Origin: Paenibacillus albiflavus
GTDB taxonomy: Bacteria; Bacillota; Bacilli; Paenibacillales; NBRC-103111
DNA: 64,000 nt
Direction: 5' to 3'
NCBI RefSeq assembly: GCF_004344915.1
Contig: NZ_SKFG01000008.1
Location: forward strand, 1-64,000
The position numbers and the translations under genes were made by a program. Under the pieces are notes generated by a model. That model did no database searches and was not told the origin of the DNA. It saw nothing but the letters and a program-made list of their open reading frames with translations. Shown here piece by piece: positions 1 through 8,323 of this stretch. The stretch's first letter is position 1. Every line of letters begins with the position of its first letter.

Positions 1-91
1 TAATCTCATTTATTTCTTCACTCGTTGTTCAGTTTTCAAAGGACAATTTCTTTCGTTTCTATCATCTCGTTACTTGCGAGACAACTTTTAT
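1..91 (-). other. rRNA operon 5' leader (boxA-like), 16S gene off the left edge
   Basis: On the minus strand positions 27-41 read CTTTGAAAACTGAAC, the motif typical of Bacillus/Paenibacillus rRNA leaders and spacers. With two promoters directly upstream this is the leader of an rRNA operon transcribed out of the window. No 16S sequence itself is visible. The motif also occurs in 16S-23S spacers, but the promoters argue for the leader. Confidence 0.7.
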
Positions 92-239
92 ATCATATCA
101 CTTGGCTCGTGTTTCTGTCAAGAACTTTTTAATTTCTTTTTTTCAAGGAGTCAATCGATTATCGATCGTTTCCTTCAAACATCAGCACGTCTACCGAAGT
201 GACAAGGAGTATCATATCAAATACTAGAGTCTAGCGCAA
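92..239 (-). promoter_or_regulatory. tandem rRNA-operon promoters (P1 and P2)
   Basis: Two sigma-A promoters read leftward. P1 has -35 TTGCGC (234-239) and -10 TATGAT (211-216) with a 17-bp spacer. P2 has -35 TTGACA (116-121) and -10 TATGAT (92-97) with an 18-bp spacer. They precede a conserved rRNA leader motif, so they most likely drive an rRNA operon that begins beyond the left edge. Tandem promoters are usual for Firmicutes rRNA operons. Confidence 0.75.
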
Positions 240-329
240 CCCTTTTGCGAGATGAAAAATATGACAATTGAATTCCACACTAAATTAGCTGCTCCTACTC
301 CACCCTTTAACTTACCTACTAAAAAATAA

Positions 330-356
330 AAGCCCCGATGATGAATATCGAGGCCA
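330..356 (-). terminator. intrinsic terminator of the purine permease
   Basis: On the minus strand GCCTCGAT (347-354) pairs with ATCGGGGC (332-339), followed by a T-rich tract. It lies about 30 bases past the permease stop. The rest of 98-383, outside the promoters, shows no gene. Confidence 0.8.
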
Positions 357-383
357 ATCTATTTTTATTGGAACTTATTAATT

Positions 384-1763
384 CTATTCTATACCAAGCA
401 AGACAAAGCGAACGACAACGAGTATTGCTAGAACCCACATTAACCAGTGAACTTTATGCTCGCTCTTACCTGATACGCGGCCAACAGTTGCTAAGATAAC
501 ATAAGTCACGATACCAAATGAAATACCGTTAGCAATTGAAGAAGTGAAAGGCATAAGAACAATCGTTAAGAAAGAAGGAATTGCTAAAACCATATCCTTA
601 AAGTCAATCTCACGTACGGATTGAATCATTAGAACACCTACCACGATCAACGCAGCATTTGTTGCAGCACTTGGAATCAATAAGATAACTGGAGCAATAA
701 ATAACGCAAGCAAGAAGCAAACACCTGTTACGACTGAAGTAAGACCAGTGCGTCCGCCTTGTGCTACGCCAGCTGAGCTTTCAACATATGCTGTAACTGT
801 GGAAGTACCAACAAGTGCACCAGCACTAACACCAATTGCATCAACTAGCATCGCTTTACCGATTTTTTTCGTACCTTTTTCTTTATCCTTCATAAAGCCT
901 GCACGATTAGCTGTACCAACGAGCGTACCGAATGTATCGAACAATTCAACGAAAGTGAATGTTAAAACGACAGTTACGATCCCTGCAGATGCAATTGCTT
1001 TAAAATCAAAGTCTGCAAAGCGAACTTGCGTTAAGTCCGGCAACCATCTTGCATCAGCTGCAGACAAGACACCAAAGTCAACAATACCTAGAGCCATGCC
1101 GAAGAGTGTTGTACCTAGAATACCGAACAGAATCGCACCACGAACACCAATAACCATCAAAATTGAAATTAGAATTAAGCCAAAAAGCAAAGTGATAATC
1201 TGTGGATCAAACAGATCACCAAGCCCGAAAACAGTTTCAAAGTATAGCAGCTTTTCAAATCCGCCTTTTGCATAATTCTGATTTGCTTCAAGAGCAATTG
1301 TTAGCAAACCGGAGTTTTTGATACCTAAAAATGCGATAAACAAACCGATACCTACTGTAATCGCATGCTTCATACTGTCTGGTATTGCAGTAACCATCAT
1401 TTGTCTTACTTTAGTTAAAGTTAGAACCAAGAAAATCATACCAGAGATAAATACTGCAGTTAATGCCATTTGAAAAGTAAATTCGCCTTGCGAACCAAGA
1501 ATAACCGTCGCAAAGAAAGCATTAAGACCCATACCTGGAGCGAGTGCAACTGGGAAGTTTACGAATAATCCCATCAGAATCGTCATTACACCGCCAGCGA
1601 TAGCTGTAGCTAGGAATACTTGATACCAGTCCCCACCTGCACCAGATAAAATATTCGGGTTAACTGCTAGAATGTACGCCATTGCCATAAACGTCGTTAA
1701 ACCAGCCATAATCTCTGTTCTGATGTTTGTGCCATTTTCCTTCAATTTGAAGAAATGTTCCAT
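384..1763 (-). CDS. pbuG: NCS2-family purine (guanine/hypoxanthine) permease
   Basis: A 459-residue polytopic membrane protein for proton-coupled uptake of purine bases, of the AzgA/PbuG/PbuO branch of the NCS2 family. The N-terminus (MEHFFKLKENGTNIRTEIMA) and the GLTTFMAMAYILAVNPNIL stretch are characteristic of this branch, with the SSAGVAQGGRTGLTSV motif further on. Length is normal for the family. The start is set by GGAGG 11 bases upstream. The gene is monocistronic, with a guanine-type riboswitch and attenuator in its leader and a terminator after it, which supports a guanine/hypoxanthine substrate and repression when purines are plentiful. PbuG and PbuO cannot be separated by eye. Confidence 0.88.
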   Translation of the reverse strand: MEHFFKLKENGTNIRTEIMAGLTTFMAMAYILAVNPNILSGAGGDWYQVFLATAIAGGVMTILMGLFVNFPVALAPGMGLNAFFATVILGSQGEFTFQMALTAVFISGMIFLVLTLTKVRQMMVTAIPDSMKHAITVGIGLFIAFLGIKNSGLLTIALEANQNYAKGGFEKLLYFETVFGLGDLFDPQIITLLFGLILISILMVIGVRGAILFGILGTTLFGMALGIVDFGVLSAADARWLPDLTQVRFADFDFKAIASAGIVTVVLTFTFVELFDTFGTLVGTANRAGFMKDKEKGTKKIGKAMLVDAIGVSAGALVGTSTVTAYVESSAGVAQGGRTGLTSVVTGVCFLLALFIAPVILLIPSAATNAALIVVGVLMIQSVREIDFKDMVLAIPSFLTIVLMPFTSSIANGISFGIVTYVILATVGRVSGKSEHKVHWLMWVLAILVVVRFVLLGIE

Positions 1764-1813
1764 TGTGCTTGATTCCTCCTAAATATTATGATTCCCTTTG
1801 ACAAATAGAAAAA

Positions 1814-1837
1814 CCTGCAATCCACTTAGGACGCAGG
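1814..1837 (-). terminator. riboswitch expression-platform terminator
   Basis: CCTGC (1833-1837) pairs with GCAGG (1814-1818) with further pairs inside, followed on the minus strand by a T-tract (1807-1813). It sits between the purine aptamer and the permease start, the position expected for the ligand-induced terminator. Confidence 0.8.
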
Positions 1838-1931
1838 CTACGTAAAATGAAGGAATAAAGCATAACGACGCAAATTATGAGCATACGCATTAGCATGCAG
1901 AATAATAGGCGCACTAGCATGTACCTTGATT

Positions 1932-2000
1932 TTTTCGTAGCCAGACCATTTGCGGTGATCCGTAGAGACTCTTGGGCCAATTCCCATGATTATACGAAAA
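1932..2000 (-). promoter_or_regulatory. purine (guanine-type) riboswitch aptamer
   Basis: The minus strand carries the conserved core: P1 arms TTTTCG/CGAAAA, TATAATCATGGG, GGCCCAAGAGTCTCTAC and a 3' GGCTACGAAAA. The C in GGCTACG is at the specificity position (C74 in the xpt numbering), which selects guanine/hypoxanthine; adenine switches have U there. The base before it is G rather than the commoner A. Promoter TTGACA (2044-2049) and TAAAAT (2020-2025) lie just upstream. Confidence 0.93.
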
Positions 2001-2019
2001 CAAGCTTTGTTATAATCTT

Positions 2020-2049
2020 ATTTTAAATGGAACTATCGAATTTTGTCAA
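2020..2049 (-). promoter_or_regulatory. promoter of the riboswitch-permease unit
   Basis: Consensus -35 TTGACA (2044-2049) and -10 TAAAAT (2020-2025) with an 18-bp spacer, placing the start about 15 bases before the aptamer. Confidence 0.65.
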
Positions 2050-2054
2050 CAAAA

Positions 2055-2097
2055 AATCCGAACATTAGTCAGATTAGTTCTAATTAGTGTTCGGATT
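2055..2097 (-). terminator. intrinsic terminator after the 108-aa gene
   Basis: AATCCGAACA and TGTTCGGATT form a long stem, extended by TTAG/CTAA, followed on the minus strand by six T. It ends the transcript of the hypothetical gene at 2131-2457. Confidence 0.85.
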
Positions 2098-2130
2098 CAA
2101 CTATACTTTCATATCTATTGTCGCATGTTA

Positions 2131-2457
2131 TTATGCTCTAAATTTAATATCAGAATCTAAACTGTGCTGATCGACTGCCTCTAAAGCCGCTTTCGTCTTT
2201 TCCAACTTTTGTTGGAGATATTCTTTGACTTTATCTTTGATTGTCTTCCGAGCTTCCGCGACCTCATTAGAGTCCAGCAGCGCTATTTGGTAAGAACCTG
2301 AAAATTTAGTTTCTTCAACTTTTCCGATCATGCCTTTATCAATTCTTTTTCCTGCACAAACATAATACTTGGGTTTCTCTTTAATATCCCCAAATACATC
2401 CACTACCTCTATGTATTCTCCGGATCTAGATCTGCCTGATACCATATAAATTTGCAT
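2131..2457 (-). CDS. hypothetical protein, 108 aa
   Basis: I do not recognise this family. The protein begins MQIYMVSGRSRSGEYIEVVD, reads as a compact beta-rich N-terminal half, and ends in a Lys/Glu-rich predicted helix (EARKTIKDKVKEYLQQKLEK). It contains a single Cys and has no signal peptide or membrane segment. I chose the internal ATG at 2457 because a GGAG-type ribosome site lies just before it; the open frame extends upstream to 2553 without one. It is flanked by terminators on both sides, so it is probably monocistronic and expressed alone. Confidence 0.65.
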   Translation of the reverse strand: MQIYMVSGRSRSGEYIEVVDVFGDIKEKPKYYVCAGKRIDKGMIGKVEETKFSGSYQIALLDSNEVAEARKTIKDKVKEYLQQKLEKTKAALEAVDQHSLDSDIKFRA

Positions 2458-2606
2458 TTTCCTTACTCCTCTCTGTTTTTCGTGAGTGTGTCTTTGAAAT
2501 ACTTCATGAATCATTCTGAAATGCCCTAGACTGTACATTGAATATTTATTCATATCATTCTAATGGAATCCTGCCATCCGTCAATACTAAACGAATAACT
2601 TTTCAC

Positions 2607-2660
2607 AAAAAAATACTCCCTTCTATTTGCGGAATAACACAGATAAAAGAGAGTATTTTT
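2607..2660 (-). terminator. intrinsic terminator of guaA
   Basis: AAATACTC (2651-2658 read on minus) pairs with GAGTATTT (2611-2618) and is followed by T7 on the minus strand, 15 bases after the guaA stop. Confidence 0.8.
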
Positions 2661-2674
2661 CGTGTTGTACTAAC

Positions 2675-4213
2675 CTATTCCCACTCAATCGTTGCTGGTG
2701 GTTTGGAAGTTACATCGTAAACGATACGGTTTACATTCTCAACTTCGTTGACGATACGCACGGAGATTTTCTCAAGCACATCCCATGGAATACGCGCCCA
2801 GTCAGCGGTCATGCCATCGATAGAAGTTACAGCACGAATGCCGACAGTATAAGAATACGTACGCTCATCACCCATAACGCCGACACTCTTCATGTTAGGC
2901 AGCGCAGTGAAGTATTGCCAAATTTCACGGTCAAGACCTGCTTTAGCAATCTCATCACGAAGAATCGCATCCGATTCACGAACAATGTGCAGTTTATCTT
3001 CTGTTACTTCACCAAGTACACGGATCGCAAGACCAGGACCTGGGAATGGTTGACGCCAAACGATAGCTTCTGGCAATCCGCACTCTTCCCCAACTTTGCG
3101 GACTTCGTCCTTGAATAAGGTTTTGAGTGGCTCGATTAGCTCAAACTTGATATCTTCAGGCAATCCACCAACATTATGGTGAGATTTGATGGTTTGTGCC
3201 GTTGCTGTACCACTTTCCACGATATCTGTGTACAGTGTTCCTTGAGCTAGGAAATCGAATTGACCTAGCTTCTCGGATTCCTCTTGGAAGCAGTAGATAA
3301 ACTCGTTACCGATAATTTTACGTTTTTGCTCTGGATCATCTACACCCTTAAGCTTGCCTAAGAATCGCTCACGAGCATCAATTTTGATTACGTGCATATC
3401 GAATTTGCCAACGAACGTATCCATTACGCTCTCAGCTTCACCTTTACGCAATAAACCATGATCAATAAACATACAAGTCAATTGATCGCCAATTGCTTTA
3501 TGAATTAGAATCGCTACAACAGATGAATCGACACCGCCGCTTAATGCGCATAGCACTTTGCGATCGCCAACTTGTTCGCGAATTTCACGAATTTGATCTT
3601 CTACGAACGTTTCCATGCTCCAGTCCCCATGGCATCCACATACTTCATAAATAAAGTTGCGAATCATTTCGTTTCCGTGCACAGAGTGACGAACCTCAGG
3701 ATGGAATTGTACAGCATACATATTTCTTTCAGGATGGGACATTGCTGCAACAGGCGCATGTTCCGTACTTGCATCAATAACGAATCCTTCTGGTATTTCG
3801 ACAACATGGTCGCCGTGACTCATCCAAACAACCTGCTTGAAATCCAGACCTTTAACCAAGGAAGCAGATTCTATAAAATCAATTTCGGATTTACCATATT
3901 CACGTTTACCCGCACGCTCTACTTTACCATTTAGTTGATGAGCCATTAATTGCATCCCGTAGCAGATACCCATGATTGGAATTTGCAGGTCATAGATAGC
4001 AGGATCAACATGAGGTGCACCCTCACCATATACAGAAGCTGGACCTCCTGAGAATACGATACCTCGTGGATTAAGTTCGCGGATCTTCTCTATTGGCGTA
4101 TTATACGGCATTAATTCACTGTATACGCCCAAGTCACGAATTCTTCTTGCAATCAATTGATTATATTGTCCACCAAAATCCAAGACAATAATAATTTCGT
4201 TCGGCTTCGACAT
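2675..4213 (-). CDS. guaA: GMP synthase (glutamine-hydrolysing)
   Basis: Converts XMP, ATP and glutamine to GMP in the cytosol, the last step of guanine nucleotide synthesis. Residues 1-200 are a class I glutamine amidotransferase with nucleophile Cys in [12 protein letters not shown] and the QFHPEV His/Glu pair. The ATP-pyrophosphatase domain follows with the PP-loop [10 protein letters not shown]. The C-terminal dimerisation domain ends in the usual PPATIEWE. At 512 residues it is full length. The SD is a G-run eight bases before ATG. It has its own promoter and terminator and lies one gene from the guanine permease, so two guanine-supply genes are neighbours. Confidence 0.98.
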   Translation of the reverse strand: MSKPNEIIIVLDFGGQYNQLIARRIRDLGVYSELMPYNTPIEKIRELNPRGIVFSGGPASVYGEGAPHVDPAIYDLQIPIMGICYGMQLMAHQLNGKVERAGKREYGKSEIDFIESASLVKGLDFKQVVWMSHGDHVVEIPEGFVIDASTEHAPVAAMSHPERNMYAVQFHPEVRHSVHGNEMIRNFIYEVCGCHGDWSMETFVEDQIREIREQVGDRKVLCALSGGVDSSVVAILIHKAIGDQLTCMFIDHGLLRKGEAESVMDTFVGKFDMHVIKIDARERFLGKLKGVDDPEQKRKIIGNEFIYCFQEESEKLGQFDFLAQGTLYTDIVESGTATAQTIKSHHNVGGLPEDIKFELIEPLKTLFKDEVRKVGEECGLPEAIVWRQPFPGPGLAIRVLGEVTEDKLHIVRESDAILRDEIAKAGLDREIWQYFTALPNMKSVGVMGDERTYSYTVGIRAVTSIDGMTADWARIPWDVLEKISVRIVNEVENVNRIVYDVTSKPPATIEWE

Positions 4214-4286
4214 GACTGGCCCCCCATAGTAGCATTTAAATTATATAAGACTTTTGTCGCTAAAATTATTAGCTTTAATCCAATCA

Positions 4287-4315
4287 ATTATATAGATAGT
4301 CCATAAGAGGGTCAA
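4287..4315 (-). promoter_or_regulatory. guaA promoter
   Basis: -35 TTGACC (4310-4315), 17-bp spacer, perfect -10 TATAAT (4287-4292) on the minus strand. No riboswitch-like aptamer is visible in the short leader. Confidence 0.8.
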
Positions 4316-4346
4316 GAAGAAGCGAGTAAGCTGTCAACATATGCTA

Positions 4347-5648
4347 TCATTTATAAAATGAACGTATTATACGACTCGACAACTGGTCATCTTTTCCCGG
4401 GAAATATTGTTGATTTGTGTTATCGACGGCATAAGCAAAAAGCTCTTTCATACAATCCATAGAAATATAGTATCGATTGTTAATTTGTTCAATATCTCTC
4501 AATTCATACATTCCAACACGCTGTCCAAGATAAAAAATCTCCGCTTTACGATTCGTATCGGTGAATCTAATCGATGTTTGACCTAGTCGAATAAGGACAG
4601 ATTGCTCTTGTGGATTCCAAGTAACTGATGCACCCATACCTTCAGCTATTGCACGAAGCGACACTTTATCACTAGGATTAGACTTATCTGAATCAAGCTC
4701 AGCGACTAAGGCAGATGAATTTATTTGATCTTGCTCCTTTGCAGCGTAAGCAAGAGATTGACTGACTTGTTTATTGAAAAAATCGAGGCTGGTAGAATGA
4801 CTCCATTTTTGTTTAACAGATACATTGAATTGTGCAGGCTTAACATTCTCTGCTAGAGGTGCAAATGAATAGCCGAGCTTTTGATAATATCGAATGATCT
4901 CCGGCAAAGCCTTAACAGACTGTTCATGCCCTGCTCCATCATGAATCAGAACCGTGATTTCATGCTTAAGCGGAGATTTTTTAACAGCTGCAATAATTTC
5001 GGATGCCGGGACCCCTTTTCTACGAGAATCCTCACTATCGACATCCCAGTCATAAACTAAGTATCCAGCCTGATCAAGATAATAAAAATAAAACGCATCA
5101 AAATTCATCCCAGTTCCACCTGGTGCACGAATTAATTTGGGACGAATGCCTGTTATTTGCTCAATTCGAGCTTCGTTCTGCTGAATCTGTTCCCAAAATC
5201 CACTAAAACCATTGCTATATAATTGCTTGTAATCATGGTTATAAGAATGATTCCCAATCGTATGCCCCTCATCAACCATCCGTTTCAACATTTCCTCACG
5301 CAATTTGCTATTCAACTGATCGCCACATACGAAGAATGTCGCTTGTATATTTTCTTTTTTCAATAGATCCAGAACTTCAGGGGTTATTTTACTGGGACCG
5401 TCATCAAATGTAAGATAAACCGTAGGCTTTTCTGGTATTTGGAATGACCTCGTTTCCATAATTTTATGGCCAGATTGAAGCTGTTTATAGAGAGATCCAT
5501 ATACTGACAGAATCTGATTCGGATCACTTGATTGCGCATAAGCAACCGTAATGAATTGAGACATCAGCAACAGACAGCATACAGCGACAATCATTCCAAA
5601 TCGTACTAGACCCCTCATATACTGATTAAATGATAGTTTACTAAACAT
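4347..5648 (-). CDS. secreted polysaccharide deacetylase with stalk domain
   Basis: A carbohydrate esterase 4 (NodB) enzyme, expected to de-N-acetylate cell-wall glycans outside the membrane. An N-terminal signal/anchor segment (about residues 15-38) precedes the NodB domain (about 70-270), which has TFDDGPSKITPEV, the metal-binding HSYNHDY and the RAPGG motif. The C-terminal 120 residues resemble the copper-amine-oxidase N-terminal-like 'stalk' domain common on Paenibacillus secreted proteins (VSLRAIAEGMGASVTWNPQE). Its true substrate (peptidoglycan GlcNAc, MurNAc or other) cannot be told. A second deacetylase lies at 55457-56479 without the stalk domain. Confidence 0.88.
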   Translation of the reverse strand: MFSKLSFNQYMRGLVRFGMIVAVCCLLLMSQFITVAYAQSSDPNQILSVYGSLYKQLQSGHKIMETRSFQIPEKPTVYLTFDDGPSKITPEVLDLLKKENIQATFFVCGDQLNSKLREEMLKRMVDEGHTIGNHSYNHDYKQLYSNGFSGFWEQIQQNEARIEQITGIRPKLIRAPGGTGMNFDAFYFYYLDQAGYLVYDWDVDSEDSRRKGVPASEIIAAVKKSPLKHEITVLIHDGAGHEQSVKALPEIIRYYQKLGYSFAPLAENVKPAQFNVSVKQKWSHSTSLDFFNKQVSQSLAYAAKEQDQINSSALVAELDSDKSNPSDKVSLRAIAEGMGASVTWNPQEQSVLIRLGQTSIRFTDTNRKAEIFYLGQRVGMYELRDIEQINNRYYISMDCMKELFAYAVDNTNQQYFPGKDDQLSSRIIRSFYK

Positions 5649-5741
5649 CGATTATCCCCCACACTCTACTAAGAAATAGTTGAATAGCTGATAGATTATA
5701 TGGATGAACAATCGATGATATGACTATAGCTCAACATAAAA

Positions 5742-5783
5742 AAACTGCCATATCCGCAGAAAGAACTACGAACATAACAGTTT
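5742..5783 (-). terminator. intrinsic terminator of bcp
   Basis: A fully paired 15-bp stem including G-U pairs (arms 5769-5783 and 5742-5756), followed by a T-tract on the minus strand. Confidence 0.8.
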
Positions 5784-5794
5784 AGTGTACAATT

Positions 5795-6262
5795 TTACAT
5801 TTCTTTGATCGTTTGGAGCACCTCTTCAACATGGCCTCCAACCTTTACCTTACGCCATTCACGAACAAGCTTGCCTGACTCATCTATTAAGAAAGTCGAG
5901 CGTTCAATTCCCATATACTCATTGCCAAAATTCTTTTTCAGCTTCCATACGCCGAATAGTTCGCTTACTTTATGATCTACGTCAGACAAAAGTACAAAAG
6001 GTAACGAGTGTTTATCGATAAACTTCGCATGTGACTTCATATCATCGGCAGATATACCGACAATCTCAGTATTTAATGCTGTAAACTGTTCGACATGATC
6101 GCGAAAATCGCCTGATTCCTGCGTACAGCCCGGTGTCATATCTTTGGGGTAAAAATAAAGCACAAGCTTCTTCCCCTGCCAACTGCTTAAGGATCGTTCT
6201 TCACCGCTTGAGGCAGGTAAGCTAAAGTCTGGTACGGGTTGTCCTATAGTTAGTTCGCTCAT
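5795..6262 (-). CDS. bcp: thiol peroxidase, Bcp/PrxQ peroxiredoxin
   Basis: Cytosolic thioredoxin-fold peroxidase that reduces hydroperoxides. The peroxidatic Cys is in TPGCTQESGDF. The resolving Cys found five residues later in many Bcp proteins is absent (Gly there), so it probably works as a 1-Cys type with an external thiol. The 155-residue length is normal. I chose ATG at 6262, eight bases after AGGAG, over the upstream GTG. It stands alone with its own terminator. Confidence 0.93.
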   Translation of the reverse strand: MSELTIGQPVPDFSLPASSGEERSLSSWQGKKLVLYFYPKDMTPGCTQESGDFRDHVEQFTALNTEIVGISADDMKSHAKFIDKHSLPFVLLSDVDHKVSELFGVWKLKKNFGNEYMGIERSTFLIDESGKLVREWRKVKVGGHVEEVLQTIKEM

Positions 6263-6429
6263 TCTTTCCACTCCTATCTGATTTACAAAGCAACTGGAGC
6301 CTTACGCTTTATTTGGCGTCTCCTTCATTATGCACGAACTGTTTTAATTAATTCAACAAATCCCTCTTGAAGCGTCTGTCAAAAATGATTAGAATGAGGA
6401 CATGGTCTACGGAAAAAGGAAGGTGTCTT

Positions 6430-6615
6430 ATGTCTGAGAATAATGAGATCAAAAAAGTAAGCTTAGCTGACGCGATCAAACAAAAGCTTGCCGAAAAGAA
6501 GCAACAGCAAAATCAACCCAAAAATGATTTTGGCGGCGGTAACGCAGGTAAAATGATGAGAACTCAAAATAACAAAAAACCTAACAACCAGCGCAGACGC
6601 ACAGGCGGATCGTAG
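6430..6615 (+). CDS. small basic protein, 61 aa
   Basis: Starts MSENNEIKKVSLADAIKQKL behind GGAAGG. The N-terminal third is a predicted amphipathic helix. The rest is low-complexity Gln/Asn/Lys/Arg/Gly and ends in QRRRTGGS. There is no Cys, membrane segment or recognisable domain. The basic disordered tail suggests nucleic-acid or ribosome contact, but that is inference. It is read opposite to both neighbours and has its own strong terminator, so it is a genuine single-gene unit. Confidence 0.7.
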   Translation: MSENNEIKKVSLADAIKQKLAEKKQQQNQPKNDFGGGNAGKMMRTQNNKKPNNQRRRTGGS

Positions 6616-6669
6616 AATAACAATCTGCCCATTCATTCAATAATTCAAAATTATCATGTGGACGTAAAG

Positions 6670-6716
6670 AATACGCCGCTCTAATCCAAGGCATTCCTTG
6701 GTTAGAGCGGCGTATT
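6670..6716 (+). terminator. bidirectional intrinsic terminator
   Basis: Near-perfect stem: AATACGCCGCTCTAA pairs with TTAGAGCGGCGTATT, plus inner CCAAGG/CCTTGG. A T-rich stretch follows on both strands, so it serves the small gene on plus and the ABC exporter operon on minus. Confidence 0.9.
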
Positions 6717-6738
6717 TGTTTAACTGAGCGTTGGTCTT

Positions 6739-7524
6739 CTACGACCCTGCCCCACGATATCGCTTTACCCCGACTTTCCAGATCATGAGGCTGAATGCTA
6801 GGAACACACCGCCTATGACTGGTGTTAGCAGTGCATAGCCGAGCCAGTTACCAGGATCGAGAAAATAAGCTGATGGGTAGAAGCCAACGAACGCAAATGG
6901 AAGAATCCAAGTCAGCATGCCACGTAATAATTTGTTATAGATCGTCACTGGATATCTGCCATAACTTGATAAATTGTACATGAGTGGCATAATCCCCGTT
7001 GGTGCATCTGAATAAAAGGCAGTTGCGGCCATCGTCACATAAATCCCGCCATAGACGCATACAGCACCGATCACAAGCACAATAAACACAAATGGATCGT
7101 ACCAATGGAAGGCAAGATCAAGCTGAGTCCAAGAATAGCTCATAATCACAAATCCGACTATCGTACTAAAGAAAGAGGAAGGGTCGAGATTCTCCAGCAT
7201 AATTTGCCACAAGCTATTAGCGGGACGTGTCAGAATTCGGTCCATCTCACCTTTGACAATATAGCGTTCTGAGAAATTCCATAGATTAAAGAGCGTACCG
7301 AAGATTCCATAAGGAATCATAAAAAATCCGTATATAAACAAAATCTGTTCCCGATTCCACCCACCGAGCGAATCCGTTTGTCCAAATACAACTAAGATAA
7401 AGAACAAATTAAGACCGTTCATAAGCAAATCGGATAGGACCTCAATCCAAAAATCCGAACGATACGTGAGACGGGTTTTCATGTAATTTTTCAAGTAATC
7501 GACAACTAATGATAGATAGAACAC
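6739..7524 (-). CDS. ABC-2 type exporter permease (second of pair)
   Basis: 261-residue integral membrane protein with about six hydrophobic segments, of the ABC-2 permease group formerly DUF990. It starts at GTG behind GGGAGG. It is the last of three adjacent genes (ATPase 8316-9410, permease 7529-8323, this permease) with a four-base gap to the previous one, so the two permeases probably form a heterodimer with a homodimeric ATPase. The substrate is unknown. Such three-gene exporters often handle drugs, lipids or ions. The bidirectional terminator lies just after it. Confidence 0.85.
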   Translation of the reverse strand: MFYLSLVVDYLKNYMKTRLTYRSDFWIEVLSDLLMNGLNLFFILVVFGQTDSLGGWNREQILFIYGFFMIPYGIFGTLFNLWNFSERYIVKGEMDRILTRPANSLWQIMLENLDPSSFFSTIVGFVIMSYSWTQLDLAFHWYDPFVFIVLVIGAVCVYGGIYVTMAATAFYSDAPTGIMPLMYNLSSYGRYPVTIYNKLLRGMLTWILPFAFVGFYPSAYFLDPGNWLGYALLTPVIGGVFLAFSLMIWKVGVKRYRGAGS

Positions 7525-7528
7525 CTGA

Positions 7529-8323
7529 TCAACCTCCCTGCACGAACAAGCGCGTTCTGGCTAGACGCCACAGCACAATGATCGGTATGATCAGAATGAG
7601 GAACCAACTCACCTGAATGGCAAGTATCGGCCAAACGCCTGATCCCGTAACTCTGCCAGTAAACACCGAGCTAGGCAAATAAGTAATCGCCTGGAACGGC
7701 AATACATTCATCACCTTCTCTGCCCATCCTGGAAACATCGAGATCGGTAGAATTAGACCTGAGAACAGATCGATAAGCGTTCTCTTCATACGGATCATCC
7801 CGTTAGCATTCTCCATGAAGAACGCGGATAAACCCGTAATAATATTTATCTGGGAATTAATAAGGAAAGCAAAAAATAACATTATGAGATAGATTCCCCA
7901 AACGCCGATATCTGTCGGCAGCTCTACTGGGAACAAGAAAGATACGATGATCAAACCAGGCACGGAGAACATCAGGAAACGGAAGATCCCCTCTCCTAAT
8001 CCTTGCATCACTTTAACGACAACATAGTTGTAGGGACGGATGAATTGGATCGCAACAGAGCCATCTCTTATTTCATTCACAATCTCTCGATCCAGATTAT
8101 TAAAATAAAAGGCTCTGCTCATCCAGGAAACGACAACATAGGTGGTCATCTGAACAAGCGTTAGTCCACCCATCTCAGTTGCATCCCCATAAATGGCTTT
8201 CCATAGAAAATAATACGCACCAATATTAATGGCATAAATTAATATACCGTTGTAATAATTGACTCGATACGCAAGCATCGTCAAAAAACGCATTCGAATC
8301 AATTCTATATATGCACTAAACAT
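7529..8323 (-). CDS. ABC-2 type exporter permease (first of pair)
   Basis: 264-residue membrane protein with about six transmembrane helices and the same general fold as its downstream partner. It overlaps the end of the ATPase gene by eight bases, which implies translational coupling. The SD AAGGAAG sits inside the ATPase gene. It forms the membrane part of the exporter with the neighbouring permease. Substrate unknown. Confidence 0.85.
   Translation of the reverse strand: MFSAYIELIRMRFLTMLAYRVNYYNGILIYAINIGAYYFLWKAIYGDATEMGGLTLVQMTTYVVVSWMSRAFYFNNLDREIVNEIRDGSVAIQFIRPYNYVVVKVMQGLGEGIFRFLMFSVPGLIIVSFLFPVELPTDIGVWGIYLIMLFFAFLINSQINIITGLSAFFMENANGMIRMKRTLIDLFSGLILPISMFPGWAEKVMNVLPFQAITYLPSSVFTGRVTGSGVWPILAIQVSWFLILIIPIIVLWRLARTRLFVQGG

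Noticed and set aside
1786-1980. 64-codon minus-strand frame in the permease leader
   Set aside because: It overlaps the purine riboswitch aptamer and its terminator and has no matching ribosome site; the RNA explains the region.
2627-3118. 163-codon plus-strand frame
   Set aside because: It lies antisense inside guaA, whose domains and motifs are complete.
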